Shown here piece after piece: positions 33,392-40,971 of a DNA stretch of 64,000 nt. A program made the position numbers and the translations under genes. How positions within the stretch are numbered: position 1 is the stretch's first letter; each line of letters begins with the position of its first letter. The notes under the pieces were generated by a model. That model did not search any database and was not told where the DNA came from. It was given only the letters and a program-made list of their open reading frames with translations. This DNA comes from Saprospiraceae bacterium (lineage in GTDB: Bacteria; Bacteroidota; Bacteroidia; Chitinophagales; Saprospiraceae), in the NCBI GenBank assembly GCA_019638455.1, contig JAHBTU010000001.1, positions 449,501-513,500 on the forward strand, given 5' to 3'.

Positions 33392-33766
33392 ATTCCGGCA
33401 ATAGGCTGTTGGGAAAGTATCGCGAAATTAGGCGACACACGGTAAAGAGTTTCGTAGCCCAAAAAGAGCCGGTTGCCTGAAGGCAGTTGGCACGCATACA
33501 CGATTTCTTCGAGGTGGGTATTTCATTTATTTGCACATAAAAATACATCGCAACCGCCGAATCCAACTGCCTAAAATTGGCATTTCGGGTTTAAAGCAAA
33601 AACCGATAGCGCATGACTGCATCCCCGCCTTGCCCGCCACACATCCCCCTAAAACGGCTTTTTATCTAATTTTCAAAACAATGGGGCGGGCTTCATTCTT
33701 TTTTTGCATGATTTTACTGTGTCGCATCTGCCATTTTCAAGCATAACCCTTTCAAAAAGGAAAATT

Positions 33767-35554
33767 ATGAGTCAGTTTTTCAAGTTCGTTTTTGCCTCTT
33801 GCCTCGGCACGGCGCTCGCCCTTTTGTTGCTGTTCTTCCTCAGCATCGGCTGGGTTTCGAGCCTTGCCTCCACCGCTTCGGCCAAGCAAAAAAAAGCGGT
33901 GAAGCCCAACACCGTGCTCATGCTCGATTTCAAGAATCTCATCCCTGAAAAGACGAACAACCTCCCGCTGGACCCATTCGATTTTGACCAAAAGAACGTG
34001 TTGGGCCTGACGGACATGGTCGCAGCCATTCGCCGCGCCAAAGAAGACCCCGACATCAAGGGCATTTACCTCAACGCCACCTACGTCATGGCGGGCAAAG
34101 CCACCTCTTCTGTGTTGCGCGAGGCATTAGAGGATTTCAGGTCGGACGGCAAGTTCATCGTTTCCTACGCCAACTACTACACCCAGGGGGCCTACTACAT
34201 GGCTTCGGTGGCCGACAGCATCCTGCTCAATCCCGTCGGCGCGGTTGATTTTCGAGGCCTTTCGAGCATGATTGCCTTTTACAAAGGACTGCTTGACAAG
34301 CTCGATGTGCAAATGAAAATTTTCTACGCCGGAAAATTCAAAAGCGCCACCGAGCCTTACCGCTTGGACAAAATGAGCGAGGAAAACAGGCTCCAAATCC
34401 GCGAATACCTCACTGCGCTCAACGATATTTTCATGCGCGACATCGCGGCAAGCCGCCGCATCCCGGAAGCAGAACTCCGCCAAATCGCTGACCGTTTCGA
34501 TGGTCGCAGTGCCGAAGCATCGCTCAAGATGCGTCTGGTGGACCGCCTTGCCTACGAGGATGAGGCGTTCGATTTGATAAAATCCAAAATCGGGCTGGAC
34601 AAAAAAGACAAGCTTAACCGCATCAGCATTGAAGACTACTTCGAGTCCAGGGGCAAAAAACTCGACATGAGCGTGAAAGACAAAATAGCGGTGGTGTATG
34701 CAGAAGGCACCATCCTTGATGGGAGCTCCAACGAGCCGGGCGACGTGTATGATGAGAAATATGTGAAGATACTGCGCAAAATCCGCCAAGACAACACCGT
34801 GAAGGCAGTCGTGTTGCGCGTCAACTCGCCGGGAGGCAGTGTGCTTGCCAGCGAGAACATCTTCCGCGAAATCGAGCTCTGCAAACAAGCTGGCAAACCC
34901 ATCGTGGTCAGCATGGGCGACGTAGCTGCGTCGGGCGGCTACTACATCGCCAGCCATGCCGACAGCATATTCGCGGAGGAGAACACCATCACAGGCTCCA
35001 TTGGTGTGTTTGGCGTGGTGCCAATGTTGCACAAAACCATGAAAAACAAGCTCGGCGTCACCTTCGACACCGTGCGGACCGGGAGGCACTCGGCTTTCGG
35101 CAGCCCGTTCATCGAATTCTCATCGGAAGAAGATGCCATGATTCAGGAGCGTGTAGAAGCCGTGTATGAGGATTTCCTGAAAAAAGTGTCCACGGGGCGC
35201 GACATGAGCCGCGAAAAAGTGCATGAAATCGCGCAAGGGCGTGTGTGGCCGGGCAAAAAAGCCAAAGAGATTGGGCTTGTGGACGACCTCGGCGGCCTCG
35301 ACCGCGCACTCTCCGCTGCCTCCAAACTCGCCGGGCTGGAAAAATACCGCACCACCGAGTTTCCTCGCACCAAAACGGGCATCGAACAACTGCTCGACCA
35401 ACTGACACGCCAGAAAGACTCGGACGATGGCATCAAATCATGGGTGGTGCGCTCCGAGCTGGGGGAGATGTACCCGATATACAGAACCCTGCGCGACATC
35501 CGCCGAAGCGTGGGCATTCAGGCCCGTTTGCCGTTCGAGTTGATTTTCAATTGA
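33767..35554 (+). CDS. sppA: Signal peptide peptidase SppA (67K type)
   Basis: A 595-residue membrane-bound serine/lysine protease of the S49 family that degrades cleaved signal peptides. One N-terminal transmembrane helix (ALALLLLFFLSIGWVSSLA) is followed by tandem S49 domains. The catalytic dyad is visible: Lys192 in FKSATEPYR and Ser389 in DVAASGGYY, matching the E. coli arrangement across two domains. ATG 33767 is preferred, because the upstream in-frame ATG would add residues before the transmembrane anchor. Confidence 0.95.
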   Translation: MSQFFKFVFASCLGTALALLLLFFLSIGWVSSLASTASAKQKKAVKPNTVLMLDFKNLIPEKTNNLPLDPFDFDQKNVLGLTDMVAAIRRAKEDPDIKGIYLNATYVMAGKATSSVLREALEDFRSDGKFIVSYANYYTQGAYYMASVADSILLNPVGAVDFRGLSSMIAFYKGLLDKLDVQMKIFYAGKFKSATEPYRLDKMSEENRLQIREYLTALNDIFMRDIAASRRIPEAELRQIADRFDGRSAEASLKMRLVDRLAYEDEAFDLIKSKIGLDKKDKLNRISIEDYFESRGKKLDMSVKDKIAVVYAEGTILDGSSNEPGDVYDEKYVKILRKIRQDNTVKAVVLRVNSPGGSVLASENIFREIELCKQAGKPIVVSMGDVAASGGYYIASHADSIFAEENTITGSIGVFGVVPMLHKTMKNKLGVTFDTVRTGRHSAFGSPFIEFSSEEDAMIQERVEAVYEDFLKKVSTGRDMSREKVHEIAQGRVWPGKKAKEIGLVDDLGGLDRALSAASKLAGLEKYRTTEFPRTKTGIEQLLDQLTRQKDSDDGIKSWVVRSELGEMYPIYRTLRDIRRSVGIQARLPFELIFN

Positions 35555-35580
35555 GCACGTCGTGATTGAAAATTCTTGAG

Positions 35581-35657
35581 TTTGCCACAAAGTCGCAAAG
35601 GCTCGAAGGAAATTGATAAAAAATCTTTGCGCCTTAGCGCCTTTGTGGCAAATTTTT
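35581..35657 (+). terminator. Possible terminator/inverted repeat after sppA
   Basis: TTTGCCACAAAG (35581-35592) and its complement (35641-35652) are followed by ATTTTT. The long loop makes it a weak terminator or a dispersed repeat. Confidence 0.45.
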
Positions 35658-35672
35658 AACGAAGGTATGGCA

Positions 35673-35905
35673 CAAAAAAAAAGCCCCTCACCGCGAGCCA
35701 GACCGGAGGGGCAACCATGAGATTATAATAATACAAACTATGGAACGGTGGGGTCGCGCACCTATGAGGTACGCTACACCCGAACCACAATAAGTAAAAG
35801 CACGGAAACTTGTGGTTGGGACTGAAGCTTGCGCTTGCAATCGAGAATAAAATCGGTTGGGAAGAAAAAATGAGCCTCTCGGCCCGGGAGTAAAAGGAAA
35901 GAATC
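35673..35905 (-). ncRNA. Candidate small RNA (promoter plus terminator, no ORF)
   Basis: A consensus promoter (35911-35940) drives the minus strand, and a terminator with stem GCCCCTC/GAGGGGC and a T9 tract sits at 35683-35712. Together they define a transcript of about 230 nt with no credible reading frame. Internal stems include CCAACCACAA with TTGTGGTT. It lies between the convergent ends of sppA and the PorV-like gene, whose own terminator is upstream at 35957-35992. It does not match any RNA family I can recognise; a 6S-like RNA is possible by size only. Confidence 0.55.
35683..35712 (-). terminator. Terminator of the candidate small RNA
   Basis: GCCCCTC with GAGGGGC, with further partial pairing inside the loop, and a run of nine T on the minus strand. 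Confidence 0.8.
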
Positions 35906-35910
35906 GCGGG

Positions 35911-35940
35911 CAAATATACGCCCGGTTTGGTTCAGCACAA
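35911..35940 (-). promoter_or_regulatory. Consensus Bacteroidota promoter TTG-N19-TATATTTG
   Basis: On the minus strand, TTG (35940-35938), a 19-nt spacer and TATATTTG (35918-35911). This matches TAnnTTTG perfectly and has no gene in front of it other than the candidate small RNA. Confidence 0.7.
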
Positions 35941-35956
35941 GAGGGGCGAAAAAAAA

Positions 35957-35992
35957 TTGCCGGAGCCAAGTCTTCGGACTCGACCCCGGCAA
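35957..35992 (-). terminator. Intrinsic terminator of the PorV-like gene
   Basis: TTGCCGGGG.CGAGTC and GACTTGG..CCGGCAA arms around a CGAA tetraloop-like turn, followed by eight T on the minus strand. Confidence 0.9.
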
Positions 35993-36049
35993 GGGGGGAG
36001 AACCAGTTTTGAAACAGTGAAAATCAATGCTCTAAACCGGCAATGGGAA

Positions 36050-37150
36050 TCATTGTGTGGAGGCTGCGGGGCGTCGTTCTTTGAAATCAATGCGGAGTGA
36101 AAAAATGTGCGAATAATTGACCTGCGACACATCGCCGATGTCGGTCAGGGCATAGTCGAGCTGCACACGGCCAAAACGCAGCCCGATGCCAAAATTGGGT
36201 TGCAAGGTCAGTACCTCTTTATTAGGGTCGAAGTCGTCTTTCACGCGCTGAAAATTGCCTACTCCCAGCCTCAGTTTCAAAAAATTATCATAGTCGGCTT
36301 CCACGCCGAAACGTGGGTCAATGTTGAACGTTTTTGAGCTGATGAGCACATTGCGCTGGCCGTCGGTGGTCCATTCAAAGTCGAGCGCGGGCAGGAGAGA
36401 AGCCTTTTCGCCCAGTCGCAGCAGATAGGCGGCACCGAGCAAAAAGCGTGGTTTGGTGATTTCGGTATTGCTGACAGGTATCTCGTTGTTGGTGGACGTA
36501 AACACCTCCTTCTCGCGCTCGTTGAGATTGAACGACCAAGCGTTGAACGTGGTGGTGAGGTCGCGTCCTTGGATGCCGATGAGCAGACCGCCCTTGCGAT
36601 ATTGGGCACCCAAGTCTGCCCCAAAGCCCCAAGAGCTGCCAAAACGCCCAATGACCCGTCGCACCACCTTCACCGACCCCCCCACGGAAAAAGCCGGGTT
36701 GCGCAGTTGGCGGGCATAGCTGCCCAGCAGTGCGTAGTCGGCTGCCGAAAATTCCGTCACGTTGTCGTAATTGATGGTTCCGTCGGGGTTTACGAGGTTG
36801 ATTGTGTAGGGAATGTTGTCAATGCCGAGGCGAATGAGCGAAAAGGCGAGGAAAGAGTTGTGGTCGCGATTGAGCGATTTGCCAAAAGCCAGATAGTCGT
36901 ACTGCCCCACGCCCGCAAACCATTCGGCGTGCATGGCCGCCACTTGAAATGGCGCTTCGATGCGTGCGAGGCCAGCCGGGTTCCAATAGGCAGCCGTGAT
37001 ATCGTCCGCGAGTGCCGTTTGCGCCCCCGACATACCGTGCGCACGGGCGCCGACACCTATGGCGAGAAATTCGTTGGAGTATTTTTGAGAAAAAACCTTC
37101 GGTATGCTCAAAAAAAGCAAAAGGGCATGAAGGAGGAATTGTTTGTTCAT
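36050..37150 (-). CDS. PorV/PorQ-family outer-membrane protein
   Basis: 366 residues with a signal peptide (MNKQFLLHALLLFLSIPKVFSQ). The family-typical N-terminus of mature PorV/PorQ-like barrels follows: FLAIGVGARAHGMSGAQTALADDITAAYWNPAGLA. The remainder is an alternating beta-barrel pattern, FadL-like, ending in FSLRIDF. PorV is the shuttle of the type IX secretion system; paralogues such as this one often accompany T9SS cargo. Whether this is PorV itself is uncertain. It is divergent from the adjacent T9SS cargo gene. Confidence 0.85.
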   Translation of the reverse strand: MNKQFLLHALLLFLSIPKVFSQKYSNEFLAIGVGARAHGMSGAQTALADDITAAYWNPAGLARIEAPFQVAAMHAEWFAGVGQYDYLAFGKSLNRDHNSFLAFSLIRLGIDNIPYTINLVNPDGTINYDNVTEFSAADYALLGSYARQLRNPAFSVGGSVKVVRRVIGRFGSSWGFGADLGAQYRKGGLLIGIQGRDLTTTFNAWSFNLNEREKEVFTSTNNEIPVSNTEITKPRFLLGAAYLLRLGEKASLLPALDFEWTTDGQRNVLISSKTFNIDPRFGVEADYDNFLKLRLGVGNFQRVKDDFDPNKEVLTLQPNFGIGLRFGRVQLDYALTDIGDVSQVNYSHIFSLRIDFKERRPAASTQ

Positions 37151-37286
37151 AATGCGCTCTACATTCGCCACCCTGACGTTTGACTGCTTGGCAGGGTTGC
37201 CTAAGACGGCAAAAATACAAGCCGAGCGCTCAAAATCAGTCAAAAACATGAACCATGCTCCAATATCTGTCACCCTCCGTTTTTTT

Positions 37287-38669
37287 ATGAAAAAAAATCT
37301 ATTGCTCGCCTTTGGCTTTTGTCTTGCTCACACGCTGCTCGCGCAGGACTCGCTCAACATGAAACGCTTGGCTCGCTGGGACGACGAATCGCTGCCCATC
37401 GCTCCATTTTACAACATCCAATATAGCGGCTGCTGGGGCTTGGCGCTCAATGGCCGCGAGTATGCAGTGCTCGGTGGCGCTTTGCACGTTTTGTTTTTCG
37501 ACATCACTGAACCCACACAGCCCAAGTTGATTGGAAAATTCGAGGGCGCTTCCCCCACAGCGTGGCGCGAGTTCAAATCCTACAAAAATCGCATCTACGG
37601 CGTGTCGGATGCCACCAGTGAGGGGCTGATGATTTTCGACATGAGCCAAGCGCCCGACACTGTGATACGCACCTACTACAGCAACGAGTTTTTCGCGCGC
37701 TCGCACACCATCACGCTCGACACCACATCGGGCCGCATCTATCTGAATGGCAGCAATGTGGCGAACACTGGCCTTTTGGTGCTCGACGTGAGCCAAAATC
37801 CCGACCAGCCCATTTTTTTGAACAGTGTGGCGCTCGCCGGGGGGTACGTTCATGATTCTTATGTGCGCAACGACACCGTTTACACTTCTTCGGGTTTTGA
37901 GGGGTACTATATTTTTGATTTCACCAATCCGCTCAAGCCAGATACCTTGGCCAGCATCTCTACTGGCGGCTACAATCACAACAGCTGGCTCAACATGGAA
38001 GGAACATATTCCTACTACACTGAGGAAATCCCCGATGGGCGGCCTGTCCAAATCATTGATTTGCAGAATCTCGCCAACAAGGAGTTGGAAGTGGCAGGCG
38101 CTTTTCTCGACCGTTTTTCCACACCTACCAGCGACCCATTCCACGATGCCATCCCGCACAACGTTTATATCAGGGACAATCTGCTCTTCAACTCTCAATA
38201 CGAAGACGGGCTATTGGTCTATGACATCAGCGAGCCTCTCAACCCCAAACTCGTGGCTCACTATGACACCCATCCGCAAAACACGCAGTACAATGGCTAT
38301 CGAGGCAATTGGGGCAATTATCCGTGGCTGCCTTCCGGCACCATCATCGCGGGGGATATGCAAAACGGACTGCAACTCCTGAAACTCGATTTCACGATAA
38401 GCACTCAGACTCCCACATCCGAGCTGAAAGTCGGCGTTTCGCCCAATCCTGCATCCGATGCCCTGACTATCCGCCTGACAGACGCGCCCGATTTTTGGTC
38501 GTATCAGCTGTTCGACGCGATGGGGCGAGTGGCAAGTACCAGTCAAGTGCACGGCACCGCGCAGCAAACATTGTCGCTGCACGGTTGTTCCGCTGGTTTG
38601 TACTTTCTGGAAATCCGGGCCAACGACGGGAGCCGGGCAGTTCGGAAAGTAGTGGTGGAAAAGGGATAA
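37287..38669 (+). CDS. Choice-of-anchor-B (LVIVD-type) protein with T9SS sorting domain
   Basis: 460 residues with a signal peptide (KKNLLLAFGFCLAHTLLAQ). A beta-propeller-like body contains repeated units resembling LVIVD repeats: LHVLFFDITEPTQPKLIGKF, LLVLDVSQNPDQPIFLNSV and LLVYDISEPLNPKLVAHY, typical of the choice-of-anchor-B family. A T9SS type A domain (VGVSPNPASDALTIRL... AVRKVVVEKG) ends it. Surface-exposed or secreted, function unknown. It diverges from the PorV-like gene with 136 bp between the starts. Confidence 0.85.
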   Translation: MKKNLLLAFGFCLAHTLLAQDSLNMKRLARWDDESLPIAPFYNIQYSGCWGLALNGREYAVLGGALHVLFFDITEPTQPKLIGKFEGASPTAWREFKSYKNRIYGVSDATSEGLMIFDMSQAPDTVIRTYYSNEFFARSHTITLDTTSGRIYLNGSNVANTGLLVLDVSQNPDQPIFLNSVALAGGYVHDSYVRNDTVYTSSGFEGYYIFDFTNPLKPDTLASISTGGYNHNSWLNMEGTYSYYTEEIPDGRPVQIIDLQNLANKELEVAGAFLDRFSTPTSDPFHDAIPHNVYIRDNLLFNSQYEDGLLVYDISEPLNPKLVAHYDTHPQNTQYNGYRGNWGNYPWLPSGTIIAGDMQNGLQLLKLDFTISTQTPTSELKVGVSPNPASDALTIRLTDAPDFWSYQLFDAMGRVASTSQVHGTAQQTLSLHGCSAGLYFLEIRANDGSRAVRKVVVEKG

Positions 38670-38674
38670 TGTAT

Positions 38675-38904
38675 CAATGTGGGGAATGTGGGGTGCATTT
38701 AAAATTGTCGCTTTTGTACGAGGCCGTCTCACAAGTTTAAATTTCGACAGGATTAACAAGATTTACAGGTTTTTTATTCGAAAAAAGGCGCGAATCTCGT
38801 CAATCCTGTCAAACAAACATCACTTATGAGACATCCCCATATATCGGAACAGCGTTCCGATTTACTTGCGACAATTTGAAATGCACCCCACATTCCCCAC
38901 ATTG
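38675..38904. repeat. Nested palindromic element (outer 37-bp arms)
   Basis: Outer arms 38675-38711 and 38868-38904 match at 36 of 37 positions. Inside are a second pair (GTCTC..AAG at 38726 with CTT..GAGAC at 38823), a third (GACAGGATT at 38746 with AATCCTGTC at 38802), and a separate 19-bp palindrome ATCGGAACAGCGTTCCGAT (38843-38861). The element begins 6 bp after a stop codon and ends 27 bp before the next start. Confidence 0.85.
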
Positions 38905-38931
38905 GCACAATCCCTAATTATCGAATTTATC

Positions 38932-39534
38932 ATGGAAACCCTTTTGGCTGGCAGTGCCCTTTTGAGTATTTTTCATGCCCTCATTCCGAGCCACTGGCTT
39001 CCTGTGTTGGCCATTGGCCGACAGGAAGGCTGGTCGAATCGGCAGGTCTTGTGGGTCACTTTTTTGGCGGGTTCGGCACATGTGACAAGTACCGTATTGT
39101 TGGGCGGCGGCTTGGCGGTGCTCGGCGGTATTTTGGCGAGCCAAATGGAGGCCTTCACGCGATGGCTTGCCCCGACTTTGTTGTTTGCCTTAGGCGCTTT
39201 TTATGTGTGGCGGCACTACTATCACCACCATTTTCACTTGCACCATCAAAATATGCGCTGGGGCTTATTGGCTTCCTTGACGTTGGCCATGTTTTTTTCG
39301 CCTTGTCTCGAAATCGTAGGCTACTTCGTGGCGGCGGGTCAATACGGGTGGCCGTTCGTAGGGTTGGTGGCGCTTCTCTATGGGGCGCTTACCATTCTCG
39401 GTATGTTGGTTTGGGTATGGCTGGCGCTGCACGGGCTGCATCGGCTAAACTGGCATCGGTGGGAGCACAACGCGGGACTGATTACGGGTTTCACGCTCAT
39501 GGCATCGGGGGTATTGTTGCTGGTTTTTGAGTGA
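38932..39534 (+). CDS. Polytopic membrane protein, NicO/TauE-like
   Basis: 200 residues with about six transmembrane helices. Motifs FHALIPSHWLPVLAIGRQEGWS and TFLAGSAHVTSTVLLGGGL resemble the two halves of NicO/UreH/TSUP-type small transporters. A histidine-rich loop (RHYYHHHFHLHHQN) lies in the middle, suggesting a transition metal such as Ni, Co or Zn. I cannot assign the substrate. The ATG at 38932 was chosen, since the longer frame begins inside the palindromic element. Confidence 0.7.
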   Translation: METLLAGSALLSIFHALIPSHWLPVLAIGRQEGWSNRQVLWVTFLAGSAHVTSTVLLGGGLAVLGGILASQMEAFTRWLAPTLLFALGAFYVWRHYYHHHFHLHHQNMRWGLLASLTLAMFFSPCLEIVGYFVAAGQYGWPFVGLVALLYGALTILGMLVWVWLALHGLHRLNWHRWEHNAGLITGFTLMASGVLLLVFE

Positions 39535-39545
39535 GGTATCGCGTT

Positions 39546-39905
39546 TTAGACCTCTTCGTTCAGCGCCTCGCGCTCGGTTTTTTTCAGTGTTTTCACCACC
39601 TGTTCGTAGGAGTGGTCAATCAGGCGGCGCAGCATCCCGTCGCCCAATGTACCCTCGAAATCCACCGTGTTCCAATGTTTTTTGCTCATGTGCCACCCGG
39701 GCTGCACTTCTGGGTGGTGTTCGCGGAGCTCGAGCGCGAAATCGGGGTCGCATTTGAGATTGACCGTGAAACGCTCGCTGTCAAGGCCAGTGATGGCGAA
39801 GATTTTGCCCATCACCCGCAGGCAGAGCGTCACTTCGTCGAAGGGGAAATCCTCCGTCACCGCTTTTTTTTCAAGGCAATATGCGCGGAATTGTTCGATG
39901 TTCAT
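39546..39905 (-). CDS. MmcQ/YjbR-family protein
   Basis: 119 residues with the CyaY-like double-wing fold signature of YjbR: N-terminal FRAYCLEKKAVTEDFPFDEVTLCLRVMGKIFA, then NLKCDPDFALELREHHPEVQPGWHMSKKHWNTV. The family is small and cytoplasmic, and its function is poorly known (possible DNA binding). Complete. It converges with the membrane-protein gene, 11 bp apart. Confidence 0.92.
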   Translation of the reverse strand: MNIEQFRAYCLEKKAVTEDFPFDEVTLCLRVMGKIFAITGLDSERFTVNLKCDPDFALELREHHPEVQPGWHMSKKHWNTVDFEGTLGDGMLRRLIDHSYEQVVKTLKKTEREALNEEV

Positions 39906-40086
39906 AGCGGCTGCAAGGTATTGAAAAATAGTGGTTTAGGGCAATTTTTGATTGTTTTTGGTTTTTGTTTGGCCTGGCATCTTTGGCGCAAAATTTTTAA
40001 AAGATTAGGAAATGTTTGGCGAGTTGTGGGTTTTGTTACATTAGCTCCCGCAAAATTTAATTTTTACCAAACCAAACTTTTCTGTC

Positions 40087-40875
40087 ATGTTCAAACATGT
40101 ACTCACCTTCGCCGCGCTGGCGCTGTTTGTCGTCGGCATTTACTCCTGCACCAAAAATGAAATCACTGAGATTCAGGGTATTGACTCGTCTGTCATCAAT
40201 CGCATCAAGGCACTCGGTTTCAGCACCGAGAACGTGCGGGCACTCGACGGTGGCTACCTCGTGGAGGGCGACATCTTTTTGACGGACGACCACTTGAACA
40301 GGGAATTCTACGCTCAATGGCTGATTATCGGCAACTCTGAGCAGTATCACACTTTCAACGTCGTCGGCGGGCTTCCGCGCCTCATCAAGATTAGCACCAG
40401 CGGAAACGTCAATTCAAACGTGTCCAATGCCATCAACGCGGCCATTGCGCGTTACAACGCGGAAAACTTGCAGCTGACTTTCCAACGTGTCACAAGTGGC
40501 GGCAATATCAACATTAAGGTTGTCAACGGCGCACAATACATCGCTGCGGCGGGGTTCCCTTCCAATGGCAACCCTTATCCTGAAATACTGTTCAACCGGC
40601 AATATCAGAACTGGAATGGCAACACGTTGGCCACGGTGTTTGCACATGAAATCGGCCACTGCATCGGCTATCGTCACACTGACTGGATGAACCGCGCATA
40701 CAGCTGTGGCAGCGGCGGCAGCGAAGGTCAGCAAAACGACGGGGTTGGCGCTGTGCACATCCCCGGCACACCCACTGGCCCTGATGCTGGCTCCTGGATG
40801 TTGGCTTGCATCGGCAATGGGGTTAATCGTCCGTTCAACACCAACGACAAGACTGCGCTGAACTATCTCTACTAA
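40087..40875 (+). CDS. M57-type zinc metallopeptidase lipoprotein
   Basis: 262 residues. A lipoprotein signal ends at GIYSC (Cys21). The zinc-binding motif HEIGHCIGYRH (His187, His191, His197) fits HExxHxxGxxH of the metzincin-like M57 group, and a Met follows shortly (GSWM). The pro-region (GFSTENVRALDGGYLVEGDI) is typical of the family. A secreted or surface-anchored peptidase of unknown substrate. A strong terminator follows. Confidence 0.88.
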   Translation: MFKHVLTFAALALFVVGIYSCTKNEITEIQGIDSSVINRIKALGFSTENVRALDGGYLVEGDIFLTDDHLNREFYAQWLIIGNSEQYHTFNVVGGLPRLIKISTSGNVNSNVSNAINAAIARYNAENLQLTFQRVTSGGNINIKVVNGAQYIAAAGFPSNGNPYPEILFNRQYQNWNGNTLATVFAHEIGHCIGYRHTDWMNRAYSCGSGGSEGQQNDGVGAVHIPGTPTGPDAGSWMLACIGNGVNRPFNTNDKTALNYLY

Positions 40876-40899
40876 TTGAAGGAATAAAACGCGATAGCG

Positions 40900-40971
40900 T
40901 GGGGCTGCCTTGCAACGTTATTGACCAATTTTTTCATTGCTCAATGACGCGCGGGGCAGCCCCATTTTTTT
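40900..40971 (+). terminator. Terminator after the M57 peptidase gene
   Basis: TGGGGCTGCC (40900-40909) and GGCAGCCCCA (40955-40964) form a perfect 10-bp stem followed by a T-rich tract on the plus strand. The long loop contains a further CATTGACC-type pairing. Confidence 0.8.

Noticed and set aside
35656..35969. Overlapping short frames on the minus strand between sppA and the PorV-like gene
   Set aside because: They cross the promoter and terminator of the candidate small RNA, have no signal or domain, and overlap each other in several frames.
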